Part shown: piece after piece, positions 8,560 through 18,184 of the stretch
Layout: each line of letters starts with the position of its first letter
Numbering within the stretch: the first letter of the stretch is position 1
Assembly (NCBI GenBank): GCA_965217205.1
Contig: OZ244254.1
Location: forward strand, 1,240,001 to 1,304,000
Length of the DNA stretch: 64,000 nt
Reading direction: 5' to 3'
From: Maricaulis sp947259345
GTDB lineage: Bacteria > Pseudomonadota > Alphaproteobacteria > Caulobacterales > Maricaulaceae
Position numbers and translations under genes: made by a program
Notes under the pieces: generated by a model
Told to the model about the DNA's origin: nothing
What the model saw: the letters and a program-made list of their open reading frames with translations, nothing else
Databases searched by the model: none

Positions 8560-9933
8560 CTAAAAGTATTCGAGACTGACGCGGAAGAGATGCTCAACCT
8601 TCGGGATGAGCGCCGTATTGCAAAACAGGAGAACGCGATCATTTTCGCGGATCCGCCCTTCATCGCAGGGCAGGATGACCTTGTCGCCTCGCACGACGGC
8701 GCCAAGGGCAACACCATCCGGTAATTCGAGCTCGTCCAGCGTCTTGCCGACCAGCGGCGAGGTCGAGAGCGCGACGCCTTCCAGGGCCTCGGCCTGTCCG
8801 CCCCCCAGGCTTTGCAGCCCGGTAATCCGGCCGCGCCGGATATGCTGGAGGATGGTCGACACCGTGGTCGCACGCGGGTCGATGAGAACATCGATATCGA
8901 GTGCATCCCGCAGGCTTTCAAAGGCGCGGTCATTGATCAGGGACAGGGCCCGTTCGGCCCCTTCCCGCTTCGCCATGACGGCAGAGAGCATATTGACCTT
9001 GTCGTCATTGGTTACACAGACGACCAGTTCAGCCTCACCGACCCCGGCCTCGTGCAGCAAGCGGGCATCGAGACCGTCACCATGCAGGACCACAGTGCGC
9101 TTCAATCGCTCGGCTGCCGCTTCAGCGCGCGCCTTGTTGGCTTCAATCAGGCGGACTTTCACGCCGCCGGCTCGTTCCAGCGCCCGCGCGACATAGACGC
9201 CGATATTCCCGGCTCCGACGACGACGACGCGGCGAATCTGTTCGGAATTGCGTCCGAAGATGTCGAGGATCCGTCGCACCTGGCGGCTCTCGGTGACGAT
9301 GTAGACGTCATCGCCTGCCAGGAGCGGGTCATGGAGTTTGGGAATGAAGAGCGTCTGCTCCCGTTGCACGCCCACGACGGCCAGGCGCAGATCGGGGAAG
9401 AGCTCCATGACCTGCTCGGTGGTCGATCCGGCCACCGGTGAATTTTCATCCAGACGCAGGCCGAGCAGCTGGACCCGACCGCCAGAAAAGACTGCGGTAT
9501 TGAAAGCGCCCGGCGTCTCGACACGCTGCAGGATGGCACGCCCGACTTCCAGTTCGGGCGAGATCACGACATCAACCGGCATATTCCCGGTCGAGAAGAG
9601 ATCGCCCCAGGCCGGGTCGAGATAGTTCTGTGCGCGGACACGGGCGATGCGCATCGGGGTGTGAAACAGCGAGTGGGCGACCTGACAGGCCACCATGTTG
9701 GTTTCATCCGAATGCGTCACGGCGACAAGCAGGTCAGCCTGGCGAGCCCCTGCCCGCTCCAGAACATCCGGATGCGACCCGTGTCCGACCACGCCTTGCA
9801 CATCCAGATCCGTGACCACATTGTCGATCAGCTCTGTTGACCAGTCGACGACCGTGACGGCATTGCCCTCACGGGCCAGCGCGCGGGCAATACCCACACC
9901 GACCTGCCCGGCTCCGCAGACAATCGCTTTCAT
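8560..9933 (-). CDS. trkA: Trk system cytosolic regulatory subunit TrkA
   Basis: NAD(H)/ATP-binding gating ring protein of the Trk transporter, 457 residues with the internal duplication typical of TrkA. There are two Rossmann RCK-N domains, with GAGQVGVGIAR at residues 7-17 and GAGNIGVYVAR near 240. Each is followed by an RCK-C domain. It lies between ntrX (21 bases upstream) and trkH, a linkage conserved in alphaproteobacteria (ntrYX-trkA). Confidence 0.95.
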   Translation of the reverse strand: MKAIVCGAGQVGVGIARALAREGNAVTVVDWSTELIDNVVTDLDVQGVVGHGSHPDVLERAGARQADLLVAVTHSDETNMVACQVAHSLFHTPMRIARVRAQNYLDPAWGDLFSTGNMPVDVVISPELEVGRAILQRVETPGAFNTAVFSGGRVQLLGLRLDENSPVAGSTTEQVMELFPDLRLAVVGVQREQTLFIPKLHDPLLAGDDVYIVTESRQVRRILDIFGRNSEQIRRVVVVGAGNIGVYVARALERAGGVKVRLIEANKARAEAAAERLKRTVVLHGDGLDARLLHEAGVGEAELVVCVTNDDKVNMLSAVMAKREGAERALSLINDRAFESLRDALDIDVLIDPRATTVSTILQHIRRGRITGLQSLGGGQAEALEGVALSTSPLVGKTLDELELPDGVALGAVVRGDKVILPCDEGRIRENDRVLLFCNTALIPKVEHLFRVSLEYF

Positions 9934-9954
9934 GTCAGATTCCTCCGGCCGGCG

Positions 9955-11343
9955 TCAGGCCGCACCTTCGCGTTGCGGGCTGCCAACCCCGAGAGATTTG
10001 AGCTTGCGATGCAATGCCGAGCGCTCCATGCCAATGAAGGCCGCGGTGCGCGAGATATTGCCACCAAAACGGTCGATCTGGGCCTTGAGATATTCACGCT
10101 CGAAATTCTCCCGGGCCTCGCGCAGCGACAGGGCAATCATCTTTTCGGCATCAAAACCGACATCCTGATTTTCCCGTGTGACGACTTCCGATGGAAGCGA
10201 GTCGAGGGTGATCGGCTCGTTCATTGCACCCGTCGCCAGGATCAGCAGGCGTTCGATGTTATTACGCAATTGACGGACATTGCCCGGCCAACCATGCGCC
10301 TGCAAGGCCGCCATGACATCATCACCGAACCGACGGCGTGGCAGACCGGCTGAATTGGTCAGGCGCTCCACGAAATGGGTCACCAGCGCGGGGATGTCCT
10401 CGCGACGATCAGCAAGTGGCGGGACCTGCACCGGCACCACCGCCAGGCGGTGATAGAGATCCTCGCGGAAAAGCCCGCCCTGGATGCGACCGGCCAGGTC
10501 CTGGGCGGTCGATGAGATCACCCGGACATTGACCTGGACATCCGCTGCGCCACCGATGCGCCGGAAACGCTGCTCGACAAGCAGCCGCAGCAATTTGCTT
10601 TGCGTGTCCTTTGGCATGTCGGCGATCTCATCGAGATAGAGCGTGCCCCCATGGGCCCGCTCAAGCAGACCGACATGCTTGATGCTGCCATCCTCGTTCT
10701 CGCGTCCGAAAAGCTCTTCTTCCACGCCGTCAGGCGACATGCCGGGTGCACTCACGGCGATGAAATCGGCGTTTGAGCGCGGGGAGCTTTCGTGAATCAA
10801 ACGCGCGACCAATTCCTTGCCGGCACCCGATGGCCCCCGGATAAGCACACGGCTATTGGTCGGTGCGACACGGTCGATCAGCTGACGGACCTGAACAATC
10901 CCGCTGGAATCACCAATCAGCGAGCTTTGCGTCTCGCTACGGGCTCGCAACTGCGCGTTTTCCGAACGCAGACGGCTGGTCTCGAGCGCGCGCGTGACGG
11001 TCAGGAGGAGCTTGTCGCTCTTGAAGGGTTTTTCCAGGAAATCATAGGCACCCTTTCGGATCGCCGCGACCGCGGTTTCGATCGTGCCATGGCCGGAAAT
11101 GACGATGACCGGCATGTTTGGATCAATGGCGCGAAACTCGTCGAGCAATTCAATCCCGTCCAGGCGGCTGCCCTGCAACCAGACGTCCAGAATCACCAGG
11201 GAGGGCTTGCGCGCCCGGATCTCGTCGAGGGCGCCGTCTGCATGCGCGGCCTCGCGGGTTTCATACCCGTCATCTTCCAGCAGCCCACCGATCAACTCGC
11301 GGATATCTGCCTCATCATCCACGATCAGAATGTCGCGCGCCAT
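9955..11343 (-). CDS. ntrX: Response regulator NtrX (no GAFTGA motif)
   Basis: Response regulator paired with NtrY, 462 residues. The receiver domain has phospho-acceptor D53 (VILDVWLQG) and the switch lysine in EKPF. The AAA+ domain keeps Walker A GPSGAGKE (170-177) and Walker B GGTLYLDE (232-239). Where sigma-54 activators have GAFTGA, this protein reads ENEDGSIKHVG (214-225). A Fis-type helix-turn-helix (GGNISRTAAFIGMERSALHR) is at the C-terminus. NtrX homologues lacking GAFTGA are known in alphaproteobacteria, so it probably acts without sigma-54. Confidence 0.95.
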   Translation of the reverse strand: MARDILIVDDEADIRELIGGLLEDDGYETREAAHADGALDEIRARKPSLVILDVWLQGSRLDGIELLDEFRAIDPNMPVIVISGHGTIETAVAAIRKGAYDFLEKPFKSDKLLLTVTRALETSRLRSENAQLRARSETQSSLIGDSSGIVQVRQLIDRVAPTNSRVLIRGPSGAGKELVARLIHESSPRSNADFIAVSAPGMSPDGVEEELFGRENEDGSIKHVGLLERAHGGTLYLDEIADMPKDTQSKLLRLLVEQRFRRIGGAADVQVNVRVISSTAQDLAGRIQGGLFREDLYHRLAVVPVQVPPLADRREDIPALVTHFVERLTNSAGLPRRRFGDDVMAALQAHGWPGNVRQLRNNIERLLILATGAMNEPITLDSLPSEVVTRENQDVGFDAEKMIALSLREARENFEREYLKAQIDRFGGNISRTAAFIGMERSALHRKLKSLGVGSPQREGAA

Positions 11344-11346
11344 GGA

Positions 11347-13671
11347 TCAGGCCTCCTGTATGCTTTGAAATTCTTGTTCTGTTGGGTCTGCGAGCGGGAA
11401 GATAAGGCGCACAACCGCGCCCTGACCGTCGCGGGGCACATCAAGTTCCAGTCGCCCCTTATGGTCTTCCATCACACGTTTGACGATGGCGAGTCCGAGG
11501 CCCGTGCCCTTCTCGCGTGTCGTCATGTAGGGCTCGGTCAAGCGCTCACGATTGGGGGTTGGCCAGCCCAGCCCGTTATCGCTCACTTCAATGACCGCGA
11601 AGCCGTCCTGTTCGGTCAACTGGACGGTGACCGCTCCGGGTCCGCCGTCCTTTTCCATCCGTGCTTCAACGCTTTCCGAGGCATTCTTGAGAATATTGGC
11701 GAGAGCCTGACCGGACAGGCGCGAGTCGCATAATCCCATCACCGGATGTTTGGGCTTGTCGAAGCGCACCTCCATCGCGGACGACGCTACCCGACGGGCG
11801 AAGACAGCCGATTTGGTCAGCTCCCCCAGCTCGACTTCCTCGACCTTGGGCTGAGGCATGCGGGCAAAGGAGGAAAATTCATCGACCATGCGACCGATAT
11901 CGCTGACTTGGCGAATAATCGTCTCGGTGCAGCGGTCGAACGTCTCGAGATCACTCTCGATTTCCTTTCGGTATTTGCGGCGTATCCGTTCGGCCGAAAG
12001 TTGGATGGGGGTCAGCGGGTTCTTGATCTCATGCGCAATGCGGCGCGCAACCTCGCGCCAGGCTGCATTGCGTTGAGCGGTCACCAGGCGTGTAACATCA
12101 TCGAAGGTGATGACGAGGCCCGCCTCTTCGTCCATGGAGGCGCGTGCGGTGATGTGGCGGATCTGTTCGTCCGCCGTGGTCAGATCAATCTGGGCCTCGG
12201 CGACGGCACCGGGGCGACGTCGGGCTTCCATCACCAGATCGCTCAGCGCCGGCGTGATGTCATCCAGTTGCATGCCGATCTGGTCATCAGAACCGGGCGA
12301 CAGCATGCCGATGGCCGAGCGGTTAATCAGGGTGACCTTGTCATCCTTGTCCAGGCCGATCACGCCAGCGCGCACACCCGCCAGAATGGCTTCGATGAAA
12401 GCGCGGCGCTGCTCGCTTTCGGCATGGCTTTCGATCAATTCCCGGCGCTGGCTGCGCAATTGCCGGGTCATGCGGTTAAAGGCCCGTGCCAGGGCGGCGA
12501 TCTCGTCGTCGTCGCGACCCATTTGCACACGGGCTTCGAGATCGCCCCGCCGGACCCGCTCGGCGGCCGCAACCAGGCGCGAAATCGGTGTCACGACGCG
12601 CGTTGCCGCGCTCAGACCGAGCCAGACCGACCCGATCAGTATGAGCGCCGCGACTTCGAAATAGAGCAGGAAGAAGGTCTGGCGGATCGAGGTTTCCTGC
12701 TCATCCGCCCGGCGCAAGGCGACGCGGGCCTCCTCCATCTGCCGGAACAGGTCCACATTCATCGGGATGGACGCGTAGAGATAGGCGTCTTCATAGCCGC
12801 CAAGTTGTGTCAGAAGGCGAACCACATCCGTCCCGACGGGCGTAAATTCCGGCGTCGACACAGCGACCCCGCCCTCGCCTTCATTGGCCAGTTCGTACAG
12901 GCGCGGTGAGGGTGCCACATAAGGCTCATTCTCCTGGAAGCGCGTGCGAGCCAGCAGATTGCCCCGCCCGTCGACCACATAAGCGGCCGAAAAGCTTTGC
13001 TGTGCTGCGAGAGCGCTCAGTCCCCAGACATACTGGATACGGCTCGAGCTGAACGCCTCGACCGCATCCGGTTGGTTGAGCGCCTCCACAATCGTGCTCA
13101 GCCGGTTGCCGGCGGCATTGACCTCGCGCTCGTAGATTTCACCCGCAACAATGGCGGTCCCGTCGACAACCGTCGCAATCCGCTCGCCGAACCAATAGTC
13201 AACGCCACGATTGAGGACGGCACCCAGAAAGAGCGCGGCGAGGACCGCCGGCGCCGCCGCCGCAAGCGAGAACAAAGCGACGAAGCGCAGATGGAGACGC
13301 GGCGTGGGCTCGCCAAAGCGGCGCGCCCTCACCCGCCGGACAAAGCGGACGACCACAACGCTACCGAGCCCGAGAATGAGAACGGCATTCCCGATCAGGA
13401 GTGCCATCGCATTGCGGTCACTCAGGCGCATCAGGCCGTTATCGCCAAGCAGACCCGTCGCGGCGATGGTCAGAAAGATCGCGGATGTCACAAAGCCAAT
13501 GCCGAAGCGCGCGGCGGATCGCGGTGAAATATTCCGGATCAGAGGCTTCGACTGGGTGTTCGGCAAGTGTGTGCTCACATGTTGCAGAACGGCATCATTA
13601 CTCCGTTGTTGCACATAATCAACACCCGTGATGCACAGGTCACATATCGCTCTGATCGCCGTCCAGCTCAC
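11347..13671 (-). CDS. ntrY: Sensor histidine kinase NtrY
   Basis: Membrane histidine kinase partner of NtrX, up to 774 residues. N-terminal transmembrane helices and a periplasmic region are followed by a further transmembrane segment, a HAMP region (TRVVTPISRLVAAAERVRRG), a PAS-like region, a HisKA H-box HEIKNPLTPIQLSAERI and the HATPase boxes (NILKNASESVEA, TGLGLAIVK). The start is uncertain. The longest frame begins with GTG at 13671, overlapping ntrC by 32 bases. GTG codons at 13614 and 13578 are shorter choices, and none has a strong Shine-Dalgarno. The stop is three bases before ntrX. Confidence 0.93.
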   Translation of the reverse strand: MSWTAIRAICDLCITGVDYVQQRSNDAVLQHVSTHLPNTQSKPLIRNISPRSAARFGIGFVTSAIFLTIAATGLLGDNGLMRLSDRNAMALLIGNAVLILGLGSVVVVRFVRRVRARRFGEPTPRLHLRFVALFSLAAAAPAVLAALFLGAVLNRGVDYWFGERIATVVDGTAIVAGEIYEREVNAAGNRLSTIVEALNQPDAVEAFSSSRIQYVWGLSALAAQQSFSAAYVVDGRGNLLARTRFQENEPYVAPSPRLYELANEGEGGVAVSTPEFTPVGTDVVRLLTQLGGYEDAYLYASIPMNVDLFRQMEEARVALRRADEQETSIRQTFFLLYFEVAALILIGSVWLGLSAATRVVTPISRLVAAAERVRRGDLEARVQMGRDDDEIAALARAFNRMTRQLRSQRRELIESHAESEQRRAFIEAILAGVRAGVIGLDKDDKVTLINRSAIGMLSPGSDDQIGMQLDDITPALSDLVMEARRRPGAVAEAQIDLTTADEQIRHITARASMDEEAGLVITFDDVTRLVTAQRNAAWREVARRIAHEIKNPLTPIQLSAERIRRKYRKEIESDLETFDRCTETIIRQVSDIGRMVDEFSSFARMPQPKVEEVELGELTKSAVFARRVASSAMEVRFDKPKHPVMGLCDSRLSGQALANILKNASESVEARMEKDGGPGAVTVQLTEQDGFAVIEVSDNGLGWPTPNRERLTEPYMTTREKGTGLGLAIVKRVMEDHKGRLELDVPRDGQGAVVRLIFPLADPTEQEFQSIQEA

Positions 13672-14905
13672 CCAGTCGGCGAGCCAGTGTGTTGCGGTTC
13701 AGGCCCAGCACCTCCGCCGCCCGCGACCGGTTTCCACCGCAGCGATCCAGTGCCTGACTGAACAAGGCTCGGTCGACGGCATCAATCGCGACATTGCGGG
13801 CATTCTCACGGCTGAGAGAGAGGGCGGCGATGGCATTGGCATGAACATCAAGATCGTCACGGGAATCCCCGGCATCTGCCGAGAAGGCGACGAGGACATC
13901 ATCAAGACCGGCGACCCGGCCTCGAGTCGACAGAGACAGGCGCGACAGAACCGAACGAAGCTCGACGACATTGCCGGTCCAGGCGGAGCCTTGCAGATAT
14001 CGCACGGCATCCTTTGAGAGCCGAACCAGCTCCTGTTTGTCCCGTCGGGCAAACTGGGCGAGGAAGGCCTCGCAAAGCGCCGGGATATCACTGCGACGTT
14101 CGCGCAGCGGCGGCACCGAGATGACGCATTCCGACAATCGGGCAACCAGGCGCGTGTCCAGCCCTGTTTCCGGCGAGTGTGATGCGGTGGCGATGACACG
14201 GCCAATTCCCGCGTCGAGGGCGTCGCGCGCCGCACGTTGCTGCCCGGCATTCCACTCCTCAAGCCGCAGCCAGACCACCTGACGCGCGGCCTGGGTCGAG
14301 CCAAATATCTCGGTCGCCGCGTTGGAAGGCGTCACCACGACGGCATCATCAGCGGAAATGCCGCGGGCGCGCAGGAGGGCTTCGGCGGCCTGGCGTTTCC
14401 CGACCCCCGGCTCACCCGTGATCATCACGTGAGCCTGGCTGGTCGCGGCCCGCGCAATCGCCTTGAAGGCTGATTGCATGGCCGTGGATTGACCAATGAA
14501 TCCCGTTGGCTCGTCCGCTGTCTTTGAGCGCCCCGCTTTCGCTTCATCGCCCAGCGCGGCACCGACCGCCGCGATCATGTCATCGAGGTCAAAGGGCTTG
14601 GGCAGATACTCGAACACGCCGCCCTTGGCGGCATTGATCGCGGTGGAGGCGGTGGCCTGGGCGCTCATGACGATGACCGGCATTTGCGGCCGCAGGCGCG
14701 CGACAAGGCCGAGATTTTCCAGGAAATTCGATCCGTCCAGAAGCACATCGGCCAGTAGGAGATCGCCTTCGCCATTGCGGATCCAGTTGAGTGCCGTGTC
14801 CGGCGACGCCGTCGCCCGGACCTGATACCCCGCCGAGCCTAGGGCCCGCGAGAGAATGAGCTTCAGGCTTTCATCGTCTTCCAGCAACAGTATTCGGGCG
14901 CTCAC
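13640..14905 (-). CDS. ntrC: Nitrogen regulator NtrC, degenerate AAA+ domain
   Basis: Response regulator with receiver (D53, switch lysine K103), central AAA+ and C-terminal Fis-type HTH domains (385-412), 421 residues. The central domain is eroded. Walker A reads GEPGVGKR (164-171). About 20 residues, including the region that would hold GAFTGA, are absent between Walker A and the B strand. The Walker B position reads VVWLRLEEW instead of an LDE motif. It overlaps ntrB by four bases. Sigma-54-independent NtrC proteins are known (Rhodobacter), and this one looks likewise unable to engage sigma-54. Confidence 0.94.
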   Translation of the reverse strand: MSARILLLEDDESLKLILSRALGSAGYQVRATASPDTALNWIRNGEGDLLLADVLLDGSNFLENLGLVARLRPQMPVIVMSAQATASTAINAAKGGVFEYLPKPFDLDDMIAAVGAALGDEAKAGRSKTADEPTGFIGQSTAMQSAFKAIARAATSQAHVMITGEPGVGKRQAAEALLRARGISADDAVVVTPSNAATEIFGSTQAARQVVWLRLEEWNAGQQRAARDALDAGIGRVIATASHSPETGLDTRLVARLSECVISVPPLRERRSDIPALCEAFLAQFARRDKQELVRLSKDAVRYLQGSAWTGNVVELRSVLSRLSLSTRGRVAGLDDVLVAFSADAGDSRDDLDVHANAIAALSLSRENARNVAIDAVDRALFSQALDRCGGNRSRAAEVLGLNRNTLARRLGELDGDQSDM

Positions 14906-15951
14906 TTGGCTTCCTTCCTGGCAATCGGCAAACGGATATTGAAGACGGTCCGTCCGGCCTTGCTCTCATAGTCAATCTGGCCTTCATGCAAGGCCGCGAT
15001 CCGGGCTGAAAAAGCCAGGCCCAGCCCCTCGCCCGCTGGCTTGGTGGTCACGAAGGGCGTGAAGATGCCCGACCCAAGCGTTTCGGGGATGCCCGGCCCG
15101 TTATCACGAACGGACAAGACGAGCGGGGTCGGATTGCCTCCGGTGCGGCTCTTGGGGCCGGCATCGAAACGGGTTTCCACGACGATTTCGGCCGATGCAT
15201 CATTGCGTACGGCATCAAAGGCGTTCTGGAGCAGATTAAGCACGGCCTGCATCAACAGGTCGGGATCGCCCAGGATGACGGGTAGCGACGGGTCGAAATT
15301 ATCCCGCATCACGCCCCGCGTCGCAGGATCAGCCCGATGCAGGCTTTCCATCGCATTCACCGCCAGCAGGTTGAGATTGATCTCGGAGCGTGGCCCCAGC
15401 TGAATGTCGCCGACCCGGCTCCAGTGATCGGCCAGGCGGGTGATCCGGTCGACATCCTGGATAATCAGGCGGGCGAGGTCGCGCGCGCCCTCCAGATCGG
15501 TTTCGCGGCGGATGAGCTGAGCCGCACCGCGCACACTGGCGAGCGGGTTTTTCAGCTCATGGGCCAGCATGCGACCGAATCCCAAAGCCGGTGCTTCGGA
15601 GGCCTTGGCGCCCATTTCCTGGTGGGGAAGGACAGACAGGATGAGCTGGCCATGCTCGTCGGACCAGCGGGCATGAACGTCGAACGGACCACCTCCACCC
15701 AGCATGCGGCCCAATGCGACCACGGTGCGGTGCGTGCTGCAGGCCTGTTCGATGATATCGGCCAGGTGGGCGCAGGTCGCCGACAGCGTGCCGAAGCGGC
15801 TTTTGCGCATGTGACGGATCGACAGGCCCAGCCATTCCTCCGCCTGGGTATTGGCCCAGATACAACGCGCCTCCGCGGAGAAGACCAGGACCGGGATCGC
15901 CGCCTGGTCCGCCGCCAGATTGGCGGCATTGGGTGCGCCGGCGGCTGTCAT
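14902..15951 (-). CDS. ntrB: Nitrogen-sensing histidine kinase NtrB
   Basis: Soluble two-component kinase for NtrC, 349 residues. An N-terminal PAS domain (about 15-115) is followed by an H-box HELKNPLASVRGAAQLI (about 132-148) and HATPase motifs (NLLQNAFDAV, RDNGPGIP, GEGLGLAFS). No transmembrane segment is seen, as expected. Its start overlaps the dusB stop by four bases and its stop overlaps ntrC by four bases. In enteric bacteria this kinase is controlled by PII protein; no PII gene lies in the window. Confidence 0.95.
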   Translation of the reverse strand: MTAAGAPNAANLAADQAAIPVLVFSAEARCIWANTQAEEWLGLSIRHMRKSRFGTLSATCAHLADIIEQACSTHRTVVALGRMLGGGGPFDVHARWSDEHGQLILSVLPHQEMGAKASEAPALGFGRMLAHELKNPLASVRGAAQLIRRETDLEGARDLARLIIQDVDRITRLADHWSRVGDIQLGPRSEINLNLLAVNAMESLHRADPATRGVMRDNFDPSLPVILGDPDLLMQAVLNLLQNAFDAVRNDASAEIVVETRFDAGPKSRTGGNPTPLVLSVRDNGPGIPETLGSGIFTPFVTTKPAGEGLGLAFSARIAALHEGQIDYESKAGRTVFNIRLPIARKEAK

Positions 15952-16946
15952 GCGACAGCGCGCCCATCGAGGTGACGCAATCCATCAAGCGCAGCATGGA
16001 TATCCGCGGCGGCGTCGGACCGGCACAGGCTGGCCCGCTGGGCACGGACCCAGTCGGGATCGCCACTGGTGCATTCGACATCACAGAAACTGGCAAAATG
16101 CTTGCGCATCATGCGCGTGCCGAGATGGGCGCCATAGTGGTCAAGACTGTTATCATACTGATCTGACAGGGCATTTATCTTGTCATTCCAGCTGATCTCG
16201 AGCGGCGGGAGCCCGGCGAGCGCCCGACCAATCTCACCGACCAGCCAGGGTCGTCCCTGGGCAGCGCGCCCGATCATGACCGCGTGGGCACCGGATTTGT
16301 CGAGCGCCTCGCGGGCATGGGCAATTGTGTGGATGTCGCCATTGACGATGACCGGGATATCCACGGCCTCGACCACGGATTTCACGGCCGACCAGTCGGC
16401 CTCGCCCTTGTAAAATTGCTGGCGGGTTCGGCCATGCACGGTGACCAGCTGGATACCGGCATCGCGGGCCCGGCGGGCGAGCTCGGGAGCGTTGAGATTG
16501 TCATGATCCCAACCGAGGCGCATTTTCAGCGTGACCGGCTTGCTGGTCCCGGCGACCGTGGCTTCGATCAGGGTCAGGGCATGGTCGAGATCACGCATCA
16601 GGGCTGATCCCGACAGACCCTTCGTCACCTGACGGGCCGGGCAACCCATATTGATATCAATCACTTCCGCACCGGCATCCTCGGCGATCCGGGCCCCTTC
16701 CGACATCCAGCGGGCTTCGCGTCCGGCGAGCTGGATGACGCAGGGCTTGAGCGAAGCGTCGAGCGCCGCCTTGCGGATCATGTCGCGGCGACCGGCGGCC
16801 AGGGCATCGGAGGCAACCATTTCGGACACCACCATGCCGGCGCCGAAACGCTGGGCCTGGCGCCGGAAAGGCAGGTCGGTCACCCCGGACATGGGCGCAA
16901 GTATGGCCGGGATTTCAATGCTGTGCGTGTCGATCGAGAAGCGCAT
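15948..16946 (-). CDS. dusB: tRNA-dihydrouridine synthase DusB (NifR3)
   Basis: FMN-dependent enzyme that reduces uridines in the tRNA D-loop, 332 residues from the ATG at 16946. I prefer this start (MRFSIDTHSIEIPAILAPMSG) because a longer frame to 17018 adds a non-homologous leader and would run to within 12 bases of the divergent ispDF start. Motifs are APMSGVTDLPFR, the catalytic cysteine in NMGCPARQV, the FMN-site HGRTRQQFY and VNGDI. It is the first gene of the array and is coupled by a four-base overlap to ntrB, the classical nifR3-ntrBC arrangement. Confidence 0.94.
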   Translation of the reverse strand: MRFSIDTHSIEIPAILAPMSGVTDLPFRRQAQRFGAGMVVSEMVASDALAAGRRDMIRKAALDASLKPCVIQLAGREARWMSEGARIAEDAGAEVIDINMGCPARQVTKGLSGSALMRDLDHALTLIEATVAGTSKPVTLKMRLGWDHDNLNAPELARRARDAGIQLVTVHGRTRQQFYKGEADWSAVKSVVEAVDIPVIVNGDIHTIAHAREALDKSGAHAVMIGRAAQGRPWLVGEIGRALAGLPPLEISWNDKINALSDQYDNSLDHYGAHLGTRMMRKHFASFCDVECTSGDPDWVRAQRASLCRSDAAADIHAALDGLRHLDGRAVA

Positions 16947-17029
16947 GCGGCTGGACAAATCCTCGGTGTGCGTCGTATGGCCGAAGGCTAGCGAGTATGC
17001 TGCGCTGCGGCAATCCACGAGGCCTGTTG

Positions 17030-18184
17030 ATGAAGATCGCTGCTGTCATTGTCGCCGCCGGACGCGGTGAACGGGCCGGTGGCGGCGTGCCCAAACAGTA
17101 TCGCGACCTGGCCGGAAAACGCGTGCTGGCCCGTAGTGTTCATCGTCTGCATCATTGTGGTGTCTTCATGAGCCTCATTGTGGTGGTCAACCCGCTTGAT
17201 CGTGACCACATCGACGCGGTCGAGGCCGAACTCGGCTTCAAATTGGATACAATCCCCGGCGGCGCCACCCGGACCGCCTCGGTCCGCGCCGGCCTCGACG
17301 CGGCCGTCAAAGCCGGAGCCGATGCGGTGCTCATCCATGATGCGGCCCGCCCCTTCCTTTCTTCCGACCTGATCGACCGTCTCGTGACGGCCCTCGACAC
17401 CCACAAGGCGATCATCCCCGCCCTGCCCGTCAGCGACGCGCTTCTTCGTGTCGGTGATCATGGGCAGATGGGTGAGCCGGTCTCGCGGGACGGGCTGCAA
17501 GCGGCGCAGACGCCCCAGGCTTTTCATCTGGCGCCTTTGCTCGATGCTTATGCGCGCTTGGGTGAGACCGCCCTGCCCGATGATGCCGCAGTGATCCGGG
17601 CAGCGGGCGGTGAGGTTGCGCTGGTGACCGGTGAAGCGGAGAATTTCAAACTGACCACGCCGGAGGATTTCCTGCGCGCGGAAAGGATGTTGATGAGCGA
17701 AGCGATCACCGTCACCGGACAGGGGTTTGACGTGCACCGGCTGGAGCCGGCGGAGGTAATGTGGCTGTGCGGGATCGAGATCCGCGCCGGGCTGGGCCTG
17801 GTCGGGCATTCCGACGCCGATGCCGGTCTGCATGCCCTCACCGATGCCATACTGGGTGCCGCAGGCGCCGGTGATATCGGCCAGCATTTCCCGCCCTCGG
17901 ACCCGCAATGGAAAGGTGCTCGCTCGGACGCTTTCCTCAAGCACGCGCTCAAACTTCTCAAAGAGGCCGGCGGTGAGATTGTCCATGCCGACCTCACCCT
18001 GATCGCCGAACGGCCCAAGATCGGACCCCATCGCGAGGCCATGCGGGCGCGGGTCGCCGAACTGACCGGCCTGCCGCTCCAGCGTGTCAATATCAAGGCG
18101 ACGACGACGGAAAAACTCGGCTTTACCGGGCGCGGCGAAGGCCTGGCTGCCCAGGCCATCATCACAGCGAGACTGAGACCATGA
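17030..18184 (+). CDS. ispDF: Bifunctional IspD/IspF enzyme of the MEP isoprenoid pathway
   Basis: A fusion of two non-consecutive MEP pathway enzymes, 384 residues. Residues 1 to about 222 are the cytidylyltransferase (AAGRGERAGGGVPKQY, HDAARPFL). The remainder is the MEcPP synthase (GQGFDVHRL, GHSDADAGLHALTDA, GDIGQHFPPSD), with its metal-binding Asp/His residues. The ATG at 17030 has GAGG seven bases upstream; an ATG 33 bases earlier has no such site. The fusion is usual in alphaproteobacteria. It is divergent from dusB across 83 bp and overlaps cinA by four bases. Confidence 0.96.
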   Translation: MKIAAVIVAAGRGERAGGGVPKQYRDLAGKRVLARSVHRLHHCGVFMSLIVVVNPLDRDHIDAVEAELGFKLDTIPGGATRTASVRAGLDAAVKAGADAVLIHDAARPFLSSDLIDRLVTALDTHKAIIPALPVSDALLRVGDHGQMGEPVSRDGLQAAQTPQAFHLAPLLDAYARLGETALPDDAAVIRAAGGEVALVTGEAENFKLTTPEDFLRAERMLMSEAITVTGQGFDVHRLEPAEVMWLCGIEIRAGLGLVGHSDADAGLHALTDAILGAAGAGDIGQHFPPSDPQWKGARSDAFLKHALKLLKEAGGEIVHADLTLIAERPKIGPHREAMRARVAELTGLPLQRVNIKATTTEKLGFTGRGEGLAAQAIITARLRP

